The notes under the pieces were generated by a model. The model worked only from the letters and a program-made list of their open reading frames with translations. It was not told the DNA's origin and did not search any database. Both the position numbers and the translations under genes were made by a program. A stretch of 64,000 bases of DNA from NCBI RefSeq assembly GCF_016741815.1, contig NZ_JAERRJ010000001.1, positions 62,001 to 126,000 of the forward strand. Direction: 5' to 3'. Below, piece by piece: positions 39,762-48,825 of this stretch; the stretch's first letter is position 1, and every line of letters begins with the position of its first letter. The DNA comes from Nocardia acididurans. Lineage in GTDB: Bacteria; Actinomycetota; Actinomycetes; Mycobacteriales; Mycobacteriaceae.

Positions 39762-40859
39762 GTGAGCACTCCATCCACCGCCAAGCAGGGCCCGCTCGCG
39801 GGCATTCGTGTAGTCGAATTGGCCGGTATCGGCCCCGGGCCGCACGCGGCGCTGCTGCTCGCCGATCTCGGCGCGGATGTGGTGCGGGTGCAGCGGGCCG
39901 GACAGTTCCCGGGCTTCATGGAGCGGCCGCAGTGGCGTGGGCGCACCATCGTCGAGGCGAACCTGAAGGATCCCGCCGACATCGAGAAGGTGCTCGGCCT
40001 CATCGAAAAGGCCGACGTGCTGCTGGAGGGCTTCCGTCCCGGCGTCACCGAGCGCATGGGTCTCGGCCCGGACGTCGCGCTGGAACGCAATCCGAAGCTG
40101 GTCTACGGCCGCATGACGGGCTGGGGGCAGTTCGGCCCGCTGTCCGACCGCGCCGGCCACGACATCAACTACATCTCCCTGACCGGTGTCCTGAACGCCA
40201 TCGGCCGCAAGGGCGAACGCCCCGTCCCGCCCCTGAACATGGTCGGCGACTTCGGCGGCGGCTCCATGTTCCTGGTCTTCGGCATCCTCGCCGCCCTGGT
40301 CGAGCGTCAGTCCTCGGGCAAGGGTCAGGTCATCGACGCCGCCATGATCGACGGCGCATTGGCCCTCTCCCACATGATCTGGGGCATGAAGGGCATGGGC
40401 CTGTGGTCCGACGAGCGCGGCACCAACCTGCTCGACACCGGCATGGCCTTCTACGACACCTACGAAACCTCCGACGGCAAATACCTGGCAGTCGGCTGCA
40501 TCGAGCCCCAGTTCTACGCCGAATTCCTGCAGGGCCTCGAAATCTCCCCCGAGGGCCTCCCCCACCAACTCGACCCCAACGGCCAGGACCAGCTCCGCAA
40601 ACTCTTCGCCGACAAGATCAAAACCAAGACCCGCGACGAGTGGTGGACCATCTTCGAACACACCGACGCCTGCACCACCCCCGTCCTCACCTTCACCGAG
40701 GCCGAACAAAACCCCCACATCCAAGCCCGCACCGGCCTCATCGACATCGACGGCGTCATCCAGCACGCCCCCGCCCCCCGCTTCTCCCGCACCCCGGCGG
40801 GCACCCCGACCCCACCCCCCAACGAGGGCACCCCGATCGACCAGGTCTGGGCGGACTGA
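39762..40859 (+). CDS. mcr: alpha-methylacyl-CoA racemase (CaiB/BaiF family)
   Basis: 365 residues from GTG 39762, with AGG a few bases upstream. Class III CoA-transferase fold. The racemase catalytic residues of M. tuberculosis MCR (His126, Asp156, Glu241) align with His133 (AGHDINY), Asp163 (VGDFGGG) and Glu248 (GCIEPQF), all shifted by 7. It interconverts R and S 2-methylacyl-CoA in degradation of branched fatty acids and sterol side chains. Stands alone between DUF456 and the secretion island. A strong terminator hairpin follows. Confidence 0.93.
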   Translation: MSTPSTAKQGPLAGIRVVELAGIGPGPHAALLLADLGADVVRVQRAGQFPGFMERPQWRGRTIVEANLKDPADIEKVLGLIEKADVLLEGFRPGVTERMGLGPDVALERNPKLVYGRMTGWGQFGPLSDRAGHDINYISLTGVLNAIGRKGERPVPPLNMVGDFGGGSMFLVFGILAALVERQSSGKGQVIDAAMIDGALALSHMIWGMKGMGLWSDERGTNLLDTGMAFYDTYETSDGKYLAVGCIEPQFYAEFLQGLEISPEGLPHQLDPNGQDQLRKLFADKIKTKTRDEWWTIFEHTDACTTPVLTFTEAEQNPHIQARTGLIDIDGVIQHAPAPRFSRTPAGTPTPPPNEGTPIDQVWAD

Positions 40860-40874
40860 CACCCACACTCCACT

Positions 40875-40902
40875 GCGGCGGCATCCGATCGGATGCCGCC
40901 GC
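40875..40902 (+). terminator. hairpin terminator after the racemase gene
   Basis: GCGGCGGCATCC-GATC-GGATGCCGCCGC: a perfect 12-bp stem with a 4-nt loop beginning 16 nt after the stop codon, followed by CGCCGTTTCC. It separates the racemase transcript from the type VII island. Confidence 0.75.
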
Positions 40903-41030
40903 CGCCGTTTCCGCCCCCGGTCAGCCGTGGGTATGCGCAATCACACGGTGCGAGCAGGCTTTCGAGCTTGAGGAGCAAACTCACGGCAGATAGCCTCCAA
41001 GGTCGGAACGTATCCACGGGAGGGGGCATC

Positions 41031-41342
41031 GTGAACTGGGCTGCCCGAATCGAGGCGATCACCGAGGAACACAGCTCGGCCGTCCAGCGCCTGGAAAACC
41101 GAATCATCGAAATCGACGAGCGGGCGCGCGCGGCGATGGACGAACCCGGCGAATCAGCGGGAACCGATGCGTTCGAGGGGACTCGGCAGGATCCGGAGGA
41201 ACAACGAGCCCAGGCGGAGCGTGAACGCCTGCTGCTCCAGGATGCCGCCGCCCGGGCAGCGTCTCTCCGTGCCGGGAACAGGGACACGTATGTGCTGCCC
41301 ACCGACTGGACCGAGGCGGACGAGGCGAGGTGGCTGGAATGA
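41031..41342 (+). CDS. small coiled-coil protein at the head of the type VII island
   Basis: 103 residues from GTG 41031, behind GGGAGGGGG. Mostly charged and helical: EHSSAVQRLENRIIEIDERARAAM and EEQRAQAERERLLLQD give two predicted coiled-coil stretches (about 10-35 and 55-75). No signal peptide or membrane helix. I do not recognise a family. It begins the island operon and overlaps the next gene by 4 nt (ATGA), so it probably works with the type VII cargo downstream as a chaperone, substrate or structural partner. Confidence 0.65.
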   Translation: MNWAARIEAITEEHSSAVQRLENRIIEIDERARAAMDEPGESAGTDAFEGTRQDPEEQRAQAERERLLLQDAAARAASLRAGNRDTYVLPTDWTEADEARWLE

Positions 41343-41701
41343 CCGACTGGCTGAGTATGGACACGGAAGGTGTTCAGCAACAGGCGAATTCGTTCCAGAC
41401 CGCCGGCGATGCACTGAAGGGCGTCTTCCAGCCGTGGCGGAATCCGAAACTGTTCGAAGCGGCTGACCTCGGTGCCGAATACCGGGTCGAGGGGCAGTCC
41501 ATCGCCGACGGTTTCGATCAGCATGTGGTCGAGACGGTCAACAGCTGGTACCGGGCCTGCGCGACCTACGAGAGCATCCTCCGGAAGTGCGCGACCGACA
41601 TCCAGTACACGGATGCGAATTTCTCGACCGAGATCAGCGCGATCACGGTGACTGATCAGGGTGGTCTGGTGCTGGGGCACCAGCCGACCAACGAAGGCTG
41701 A
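41339..41701 (+). CDS. WXG100-like type VII cargo protein (putative)
   Basis: 120 residues. Small, helical and acidic, with a central turn QPWRNPKLFEAADLGAEYRV and a long helix ending TYESILRKCATDIQYTDANF. The Y-x3-D/E-like motif near the end is like the type VII secretion signal. Size and place between overlapping genes fit an ESX-type small substrate, but a canonical WxG turn is not clear. Overlaps the preceding gene by 4 nt and lies 4 nt before the next. Confidence 0.6.
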   Translation: MTDWLSMDTEGVQQQANSFQTAGDALKGVFQPWRNPKLFEAADLGAEYRVEGQSIADGFDQHVVETVNSWYRACATYESILRKCATDIQYTDANFSTEISAITVTDQGGLVLGHQPTNEG

Positions 41702-41705
41702 GCGC

Positions 41706-43625
41706 ATGGCCGAGAACACCAAGATCGGCTTGGGTGACACCGCCGGTGCGGGCTGGATGGATGTCGCGGGCAGCGGCGACAACCGTTCCGCCGTATGGGG
41801 CGGCTATGGCAAGAGCGGGATGCCCGCCGGTACCCATATCGCGGCGACCGCCGGAAACTTCGATCTCACGCAGAACGCAAGCGACATACTCGAGGCCCAG
41901 AAGGGTGCGCTGGACTGGTTCCACCTCGTCTACGACCGCTATGTGCTCGCCGACGGGGCCGTCAAAACCGGTGCCCTGCAGTCGAAGAGCGAAATCGGTC
42001 GGCTGTACATGCAGCAGTCCGATATGAATCTGAACAAGCTCTACGCCGCCGGTCAGTCCATCGCGGGCGCACAGGGCACCATGCAGCAGGCGTACGACGG
42101 TCAGCAGCAGGCCACCCGGCAGCTCGCCGGGTACTGGCAGGGACCATCCGGTACCGCGGCACAGGACAGCTTGACCGAATTCGGAACCTGGTCGGCGTCG
42201 GCGCTGAGCGAGCTGAACTCGCTGCCCGCGATCATCACCGCGGCGGTCGACGGGATAAAAATCTGTCTGCAGCAGAAGGCGAACGCCTTCGGCACATTGA
42301 ACGGTGTCACCCGCATCAACGGCGTCGACATGAGCAACGGCACCTTCCTCGGCGCGGCCAACAGCGGCGGGAACGATGGCGCGGAAGACACCGACGACGT
42401 GTCGATGATCATCAACTACGCGGCCGCGCGCGGTATCGGCGACACCGTGCGAATGCGCATCCAAATCCTGGCCGACCAAGGCGTATTGGGAGCCCGCGAG
42501 CGGCTGCCGCATTACCTTCCGCACAAGGGGAACGTCTACCGCGGCGACGATGGTCTGGGGAAGACACTGTTCGACCAGGTCGCACAGGGCCTGTGCATCG
42601 AATGGACCCAGCACTTCCGGGAAAGCGCGGAAGGCTACTTCAGCGCGTACGGCACTCTGTGCAGCGATACCGACACAGCCGTCAAGGCATATCTGGCGAC
42701 CCTCTCCGACAAGCTGGCCAGCGTGGGCGAGATCGACAAAGCACCAGTTCCGAACGACGAGAACCCGGGCTACGTTCCGGCGTCTCCGGGCGGGACGTCC
42801 CCGGCCGGAACCACACCGGCGGACACCACCGCGGCAAGTGTGAATCCGGTCGCCGCTGCCCCCGCCGACAACAACCCGGTCACCAACAACCCGAACACCG
42901 GCAACCCGGTGACCACGAACCCCTCGACCACGAATGTGTCCACGCTGCTGTCTGGTGTGTCGAGCCTGCTCAGCAAAGGCGCGGAGACCGTGCAGGCGGC
43001 AAGTACCGCGCTGCAACAGAATCTGACCCAGCTCACGACGAACGCAGGCACCGGAACCGGAATCGGGACCACCTCGAATCCGGTCACGTTCACGGTGGGC
43101 GGTAACACGTTGTCCCTGGCGCAGACAACCAACGGCGCGTTGACCGCGACGGTCACGGGCACCGACGGCAAGGCGCAGAAGTACACGCTGGGCATCCAGA
43201 ACGGCCTACCGTATCTGACCCACAGCGACGAGACCACGGACGCACCCGCTGAAACCGTTGCGGCAGCGACAGATTCACACAATACGACGGCCGCAGGCGT
43301 GAGCACCTCGAGTGATTCATCCACGAGCGCCGCCTCGACGGTCGCGTCGAGTTCGTCCGGCATGGCGATGGGCGGCATGCCCGCCATGGGCGGCATGGGC
43401 GCGGCAGGCGGTGGCGGCGCCGCGGAGTCCGAGCATCGGGCGAGCAGCATCATGCCGCCGAAACCGTTGTGGGACACGGCTGCGGACAGCGGTGGGACCA
43501 CACCGGCCCCGAACACGGAGGAGGTGGCGACCGAGATGGCGTTCAGCATCACTTCGGAGAACTCGACACCACCGGCCCCATCCACCAACGGCGTGAAGAT
43601 CGAAATCGATTTGGGTGGACGGTGA
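41706..43625 (+). CDS. large WXG100-type type VII cargo protein
   Basis: 639 residues from ATG 41706. Residues 1-360 are helical with a WxG turn (LAGYWQGPSGTAAQDSLTEF, about residue 140), the hallmark of WXG100 domains. The second half is low-complexity: a Pro/Thr/Asn linker (TNNPNTGNPVTTNPSTT), a small beta-rich segment (TFTVGGNTLSLAQTTNGALT), a Ser-rich stretch, Met/Gly repeats (GMAMGGMPAMGGMGAAGGGG), and an acidic tail ending KIEIDLGGR. Probably secreted through an ESX system encoded elsewhere; a role as an EspB- or PPE-like channel or scaffold for the toxin is a guess. Confidence 0.7.
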   Translation: MAENTKIGLGDTAGAGWMDVAGSGDNRSAVWGGYGKSGMPAGTHIAATAGNFDLTQNASDILEAQKGALDWFHLVYDRYVLADGAVKTGALQSKSEIGRLYMQQSDMNLNKLYAAGQSIAGAQGTMQQAYDGQQQATRQLAGYWQGPSGTAAQDSLTEFGTWSASALSELNSLPAIITAAVDGIKICLQQKANAFGTLNGVTRINGVDMSNGTFLGAANSGGNDGAEDTDDVSMIINYAAARGIGDTVRMRIQILADQGVLGARERLPHYLPHKGNVYRGDDGLGKTLFDQVAQGLCIEWTQHFRESAEGYFSAYGTLCSDTDTAVKAYLATLSDKLASVGEIDKAPVPNDENPGYVPASPGGTSPAGTTPADTTAASVNPVAAAPADNNPVTNNPNTGNPVTTNPSTTNVSTLLSGVSSLLSKGAETVQAASTALQQNLTQLTTNAGTGTGIGTTSNPVTFTVGGNTLSLAQTTNGALTATVTGTDGKAQKYTLGIQNGLPYLTHSDETTDAPAETVAAATDSHNTTAAGVSTSSDSSTSAASTVASSSSGMAMGGMPAMGGMGAAGGGGAAESEHRASSIMPPKPLWDTAADSGGTTPAPNTEEVATEMAFSITSENSTPPAPSTNGVKIEIDLGGR

Positions 43626-43677
43626 TGGTCCGCGGATCGCGCGCAGTCATGGCCGCCGAGCACGGGAAGGAACAGCG

Positions 43678-44352
43678 GTGAACCTGAGCAACCTGGCCAA
43701 GCGGCGGAAGTTGTACCTGTCCGATGTACCGGGCGAGGACATTCCGGTGCTGCCGAAACCTGAAGCGAGCACATACGAGTGGGCGGCGGCGAATCCCGGC
43801 CGTTGGGAGTACTTTGTCGACCCTACCGTCGACGAGTCGAAGCTCGGCAAGGCGAATGTGATCGGTGGCTGGCGGGCCGGGGAGGCAGGCGATATTGCGG
43901 AAACCTGGCTGAATCCCGAATTCGTCCCGACGCGAGCCTATTCGAAGCGCGACATCACCACCGGATTCGAGCTGACGATTTGGCGCTTGGACTACGGTTT
44001 CGCCAATCTCGGGCAGTTCATGGACTCGTTCCTGCGCAGCGAGCTCATCATCGTGCTGCCGGAGGACGATCCCACCGGTGCACGCGGCTGGCCGCTGAAG
44101 CATGTGCCCACCAGCACCGCCGTAGTGGTCTACACATCCGCCGGGCATCTGCCCCCGGACACCAATCCCTGGCTGCGCCGCACGGTTTCCGGTCGCGAAG
44201 TCCTTGAGCAAGTCTGCGCACAGGGCTGGGACCTACTGATCAACCTCTACACGAGGGATGGCTATGAGCTCCGCAGCGAGCATCTCGCAGATTGGTGGGA
44301 GCAGTACCGCGAAGCCCAGCGCACCGGCGACGCACCACCGGATAAGGCGTAG
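43678..44352 (+). CDS. type VII secretion system-associated protein
   Basis: 224 residues from GTG 43678, behind GGAAGGA. The pattern WAAANPGRWEYFVDPT, then VIGGWRAGEAGDIAETWLNPEF, a Gly/Phe-rich region and VVVYTSAGHLPP agrees with the family annotated as 'type VII secretion system-associated protein' in Streptomyces and Nocardia. The function of that family is not known; its genes lie beside WXG100 and YbaB-like genes, as here. No signal peptide. The ordered spacing (52 nt after the previous gene, 5 nt before the next) puts it in the same operon. Confidence 0.65.
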   Translation: MNLSNLAKRRKLYLSDVPGEDIPVLPKPEASTYEWAAANPGRWEYFVDPTVDESKLGKANVIGGWRAGEAGDIAETWLNPEFVPTRAYSKRDITTGFELTIWRLDYGFANLGQFMDSFLRSELIIVLPEDDPTGARGWPLKHVPTSTAVVVYTSAGHLPPDTNPWLRRTVSGREVLEQVCAQGWDLLINLYTRDGYELRSEHLADWWEQYREAQRTGDAPPDKA

Positions 44353-44357
44353 CCGGC

Positions 44358-44789
44358 ATGGAACAGTGGGAGAGGGATCAGGTTCAAGAAGCCAATGCTC
44401 ATCTGCGCACGGTGGTCGACGGCCTGCAGGCCGACTTCGACCGGGGGGTGGCCGAATTGGCGGATATCAATCGCGATCTCGCCGCGTTGAAGGTGCATGC
44501 GACGACACCGAGCGACCTGGCTCGGGTGACGGTGAATTCGGATGGGCAGGTTGTCGAAGTCACCATCACCGATGACGCTTTCGCACGATGCACGCCGAAA
44601 CAGCTTGCGGCCGAACTCGGCTCCGCGATTCACGGTGCGATGGAGGCCGTGGCGACAGTCCGCCAGCGGATGCTGGCTCCGCTCACGTCGATTGTCGAAG
44701 GCATGCCTGACCTGGACGAGATGATGCCCGGTGCGCCGAGCCTGCGGCTGCTGCGTGCCGAATTCACCGAAGGAGGACAGCAGCGGTGA
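44358..44789 (+). CDS. YbaB/EbfC family protein, EspL-like
   Basis: 143 residues. N-terminal helix, then the YbaB core (ARVTVNSDGQVVEVTITDDAFARC), then long helices. In mycobacterial ESX loci a YbaB-type protein, EspL, accompanies secreted substrates; here the neighbours are also type VII cargo genes. A cytosolic dimeric role in cargo handling or nucleoid binding is likely. Overlaps the following WXG100 gene by 4 nt (GTGA). Confidence 0.78.
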   Translation: MEQWERDQVQEANAHLRTVVDGLQADFDRGVAELADINRDLAALKVHATTPSDLARVTVNSDGQVVEVTITDDAFARCTPKQLAAELGSAIHGAMEAVATVRQRMLAPLTSIVEGMPDLDEMMPGAPSLRLLRAEFTEGGQQR

Positions 44790-45094
44790 CGAGTCTGTGG
44801 GTCGATCCCGACGGGTTGCGTTCGGTGTCGCCGTTGTTCGCGCAATTGGGTGATGCCATGCACACCGCGCTGGGAAGTCTGAAACCGGGCCTCGAGTCCG
44901 AGGGGAAGTGCTGGGGTTCGGATCATCCCGGCGAGAAGTTCGAAGAGCATTACAAACCGAACGAAGTCGACATTGTCCTCACCAGACTGGCCGCGTTCGA
45001 AACCCTCATGAGGACCACCGGCGACAACATCACGACCACCGCCGATGCTCTGCAGAATCAGGACCGGCACAACGCCGACCAGATCCCGAAGTAA
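44786..45094 (+). CDS. WXG100-family protein upstream of the toxin
   Basis: 102 residues, the standard size of WXG100/EsxA-like proteins, from GTG 44786. Two helices joined by the turn KCWGSDHPGEKF, whose W-G fits the WXG position. Likely forms a heterodimer with, or acts as a targeting partner for, the large toxin encoded 15 nt downstream, which has its own WXG-like head domain. Overlaps the YbaB-like gene by 4 nt. Confidence 0.78.
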   Translation: MTSLWVDPDGLRSVSPLFAQLGDAMHTALGSLKPGLESEGKCWGSDHPGEKFEEHYKPNEVDIVLTRLAAFETLMRTTGDNITTTADALQNQDRHNADQIPK

Positions 45095-45109
45095 CCCGGA
45101 GTCCGACGA

Positions 45110-47409
45110 ATGACACTGTGGTTCCCGGATCTGCCAGGGCCGCTGGGCTTCCTGGCCGACTTCCTCGTCGGCCATTGGCCCGAGGGCGACGAAGACGCCA
45201 TGCGCCGAGCCGCCGGGCACTGGGCCGATATGGCCGATGCGCTGGAGCAGCTGCAGGACCCGGCGAATCAGGCGATGCTCGCCGCGCAGACCAACATCGA
45301 CGGCCGGATCAGCGTTGCCATGGCCTCGTTCTGGGCCCAGACGGCCGGCGGTGAGAACAGCGAACTGCACAAGCTGATCACCCTCTGCAGATCCTACGAG
45401 GGTCAGCTGAAACAGGGTGCCACCGATATCGAGTACACCAAGCTCACCATCTACGGGTCGATACTGGTGATCGCAGCCATGGCCTTCACGCCGGTCGGTG
45501 CCGTCGTCGATATGGTGGCGTTGAACGCGGTTCGTTTCGCGATCCGGATGGCGGTGCAGAAGTTGATCGCCAAACTCGGTGTACGGGGCGCGGCTTTCGC
45601 GCTGGAGCGCGCGACCCTGTGGTCGACGGTCAAGATGGGCGAGAAGGTCGTCGACCAGACGATCGCGCAGACAATCGTCAAACAGGCTCTGATCGGTGCG
45701 GGCATCGGCGGCGGTCTCGACGCGGGCGTTCAGGGCATTCAGTTGGCGAGCAACGGCCGTGAGAACTTCAATGTCGGTTCACTGTTCCTGTCCACGGGCG
45801 CGGGTGCTGTCGCCGGTTCGATCGCGGGCACGCTCGGCGAGCGCGTAGCAGTCGGCCTCGCACCGGGATTGACCAACTCGAGCGGTCTCACGCAGGTCGC
45901 GACGGTCGGCGCGGCACAGATCCCGGGCAATCTGCTCGGTAATGCCGCCGCGGCGACCGCGATCGGCATCACCACCGACAGACCCATCGACCTCACCGCC
46001 GTGTCACACGGCGTAGGCGGCGGATTCATCGGAAAACCCGTTGCCGCGCACGGTGATTCGGTGATCGATGCGGCTTCACAGGCGGGGCCCGTCAAGGACT
46101 CCGGCGGCGCGGCCAGCGATGGCGCACAGCCTGCCGCAGGTCCGCACCCGGATGCCGGCGATACCGTTTCGGTTGCGGCCACCGCACCGATAGCCGAGGC
46201 CGCACCGACCACGACAGTTGCGGCGAACCACGGCAACCAGGTTGTGGCCCAACCTGATTCGGTTCAGGCGCCGCAGCCGGGTTCATCCGCGCCGGGTTCA
46301 TCCGCACCGGCTGCCGCCGCGCCCGTGAGTGCCTCGCCCGCCGGCCCGGCGCCCGCGAGTGCCGCACCGGCAGGTGCGGCACCTGTCACCGCCGCACCTG
46401 CCGGTGCGACCCTTAGCGGCGGCAACCCGGCCACGAGCCAGCCCGGGGCAACCGTGGTCGATCGCGGACCAGCATCCGCACCGGGTACTTCGACACACGG
46501 CAACGCCTCGCCGATAGCCGATCGACAGGTTCCGACGGCACCGGCCCGGACCCTGCCCGACACCTCGACCAGGCCGGAAACCCAAGCCCCGGTGAACAAT
46601 CGGGCCGAGACTCCGCCACGCACCGAAGCACCACAAGCCAATCCGAGACCGGCAGCGGACCGTGCCCCGGAACCCTCAACCGACCGGATGCCGGAACCCG
46701 CTGCCCCGGAACATGATCCGAGACAGCCAGCGGACAGCGAGCAGCCGGGCAATGAACCGCACCTCGAAAACGCGCCGGCCACCGGACCCGTCACGCACGA
46801 TCCGGGCGTCCCCGGCCAGCACCGCGCTGTTCCGGATGATCCGGAACTTGCTCCGACTCCGAAAAAGCTCACCTCGAACTACCTGAACGAGGTTCTCGAA
46901 GGACACAACGCCAACCCCTTCAACCGGGCGAATTACGAAAGCATCGAACCTCAACCGTTCCGCGCGGGCAGCCCCGACGCCGAATTGCCGAGCACTCTCA
47001 CCCGTTCCATGCCCGAGCACGCGCTGAACGAGGCGGTGTCGCCCATCGACCCCGACAAGATCGTGGTCAACTACGACGGCGACGGCCTGGTGCCGATGTG
47101 GCGGGACCAGAGTCCCGATGACGCCTACCTGGCATCCAACAACGCTCTGTTCCGGATGGATTCGCGTGGCCCCGAAATGTTCGGTGGCGGTTTCGCCCCC
47201 CGCGATCCCAGCAATCTGAACATCGGCGCTCACGTCGGCAATGCCACGAAAGACGGCTTCGTATCACTGTCACGAAGTCCCGAACACACGATCCTGCGCG
47301 ACCAGCACCAGGTATCGGGCGAAACTCTGGCACGAATGGCCGACGCGGGCGAGGTGGAACGACTCCCCGGCGGTGGCTACCGGCAGACCCGGTTCATGCA
47401 TGAGTTCCC
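45110..47409 (+). pseudogene. polymorphic type VII toxin, 5' part (interrupted by IS110-family element)
   Basis: 766 codons before the insertion. Residues 1-110 form a WXG100-like/CpnT-type head (WPEGDEDAMRRAAGHWADMADAL). Hydrophobic Ala/Gly segments follow (about 110-300), then a Pro/Ala-rich linker (about 330-590), then the first half of an ADP-ribosyltransferase of the pierisin/scabin type: Arg682 in LFRMDSRGP, GGGFAPRDP, HVGN, and Ser719 in FVSLSRS. The frame then runs into the IS element and stops at 47500 after about 30 foreign residues. The missing catalytic half continues at 48826. As it stands the gene cannot make the intact enzyme. Confidence 0.85.
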
Positions 47410-47420
47410 TGAGTCAACCT

Positions 47421-48620
47421 TCATGCGGCGATGGGTTGTTGGGCCGGTTGGTGTTCGGTGGGTCTGTAGGGGGTTTTGGTGCGCCAGCAGGCCCAGATGA
47501 TGCGCAGCCAGGCGCGGCCGAGGGTGCGGATGGCGTGGGGGTGTCGTTGACCGCGTTGGCGGGCGGCGGTGTAGCGCTGTTCGGCCCACGGGCTCGCGCG
47601 GCGGCTGTTGTCGATCCAGCTGATCAGTGCTTGGCGGGCGTGGTGGTTGCTGGCGTGCCGGAACGCGACGGTGTGGGTTTTGCCGGAAGATCGGGTGACC
47701 GGAGCGATACCGGTCTCGGCGGTGAGCTGGTCGAAACTGTTGGCGCGCTCCAGGATTGGGCCGACCTCACCGATGATCTGGGCCAGGTTGAGCACGCCGA
47801 CGCGGGGAAGTCCGGCAAACAACTGGGCATAGGGGTGGGTAGCGACAGCGTCTGCGATCACGGCATCGAGGTGGTCGAGGCTGGTCTGCAGCGAACGCAC
47901 CACGGCGACCTGGGACCGGATCAGCTGAGCGATGACCGGTTGCCCGAGGCGGCTGGCGGGGCGTGGTGCGGCGTTGAGCCGGGCCAGGAGCTCGTTGCCG
48001 GTGCGCCGGCCGGTGTAGCTGTGGCGGCGGCAGAACGTTTCGAGGCGGGCCGCGGTGATTGCCGCGGCGGCGTCAGGATTGGGGTATCGGTCGAGGAAGT
48101 TCAGGGCGATCGGCGAGTGCAGCTTGGCGAAGATGGTTTTGCCGCCGGGCCAGTGGGCGTCCAGCAGCGCGGCGAGCCGGTTGACCGCAGCAATGCGCAT
48201 CCCCAGCTGATCGCCGCGTTGGCGGGTCAGCGCCTGCAGTTCCAGGGTTTCGGGCAGTGTCGGGGCCAGGATCGGCAGGCGGTGGATATCGGTGCGGATG
48301 TAGTCGGCCAGCTTGAACGAATCGCCGGGGTCGTTCTTGGCGCGGGCAGCGCCCCAGCGGGGCCGGACAGCGTGGAAAGCATTGGGATGCACAGGGATCA
48401 CCGGATGCCCGGCGGCCAGCAACCGATCCACGACAAGCCCTCGGCTGGTCTCGATGGCGACCGGCAACTGGCCGGGATCACCGTGAGCGGCCAGTCGCAT
48501 CAACGCTCGCGCGATGCCGTCTTCGGTGTGAGGCAGCGCGAATCGCTCGACCTTCCCGCCAGCGTCATCGATCACGGTCACGTCATGGGCGGCAGTGCCC
48601 CAATCCCAGCCGGCGAACAC
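47421..48620 (-). CDS. IS110-family transposase (DEDD recombinase)
   Basis: 399 residues from GTG 48620, behind AAGGAG about 8 nt upstream; the frame is open to an ATG at 48713 but that stretch lacks a ribosome site. The N-terminal RuvC-like DEDD domain carries Asp6 (GWDWG), Glu57 (AIETSRG), Asp97 and Asp100 (NDPGDSFKLADY). The C-terminal Tnp_20 domain has the catalytic serine region (TGIAPVTRSSGKTH; FRHASNHHARQAL). Intact, so the element may be active. It catalyses target-site recombination guided by an RNA from the element's own end. Confidence 0.92.
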   Translation of the reverse strand: MFAGWDWGTAAHDVTVIDDAGGKVERFALPHTEDGIARALMRLAAHGDPGQLPVAIETSRGLVVDRLLAAGHPVIPVHPNAFHAVRPRWGAARAKNDPGDSFKLADYIRTDIHRLPILAPTLPETLELQALTRQRGDQLGMRIAAVNRLAALLDAHWPGGKTIFAKLHSPIALNFLDRYPNPDAAAAITAARLETFCRRHSYTGRRTGNELLARLNAAPRPASRLGQPVIAQLIRSQVAVVRSLQTSLDHLDAVIADAVATHPYAQLFAGLPRVGVLNLAQIIGEVGPILERANSFDQLTAETGIAPVTRSSGKTHTVAFRHASNHHARQALISWIDNSRRASPWAEQRYTAARQRGQRHPHAIRTLGRAWLRIIWACWRTKTPYRPTEHQPAQQPIAA

Positions 48621-48825
48621 CAACAATCTCCTTCGAGGTCGATGCGCTGCCTCGTCGGAAGCGAGGGCCGTCGCCGGAAGCTCATTGATCGGCCCTCTGC
48701 GTCTGCGGGGCATGTCCCTGATGCCGGTCTGCGGCCCTCGGTCCGGCGGGGCTGGCAGAACTCATGCTGGCCATCTGATGGCACGCGGACAAGGCCATGC
48801 ACCCACCGGAACCGAGAGACAACAA
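48621..48825 (-). ncRNA. candidate bridge RNA region of the IS110 element
   Basis: 205 bp between the transposase start and the element end, on the transposase's 5' side, where IS110-subgroup elements encode the bridge RNA that pairs with target and donor DNA. Inverted stretches such as GCCGGTCTGCGGCCCTCGGTCCGGC suggest folding. Assignment rests on location and family behaviour only; transcript ends and the guide loops were not resolved by eye. Confidence 0.4.

Larger units (their letters stand above)
47410..48825 (-). mobile_element. IS110-family insertion sequence
   Basis: A 1,416-bp element. Its borders come from reconstructing the toxin gene: joining GAGTTCCC (47402-47409) to CTATCTG (48828-48834) restores an uninterrupted frame reading HEFPYLFGLQKG. 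CC is the shared dinucleotide, present on both sides (47408-47409 and 48826-48827). No terminal inverted repeats are visible, as expected for IS110. The transposase runs on the minus strand with only 11 bp after its stop and 205 bp before its start, the layout of the IS110 subgroup with the noncoding region at the left end. Confidence 0.75.

Noticed and set aside
47410..47500. The 30 codons of the toxin frame inside the IS
   Set aside because: They are read-through into IS sequence antisense to the transposase end, not part of the ancestral toxin.
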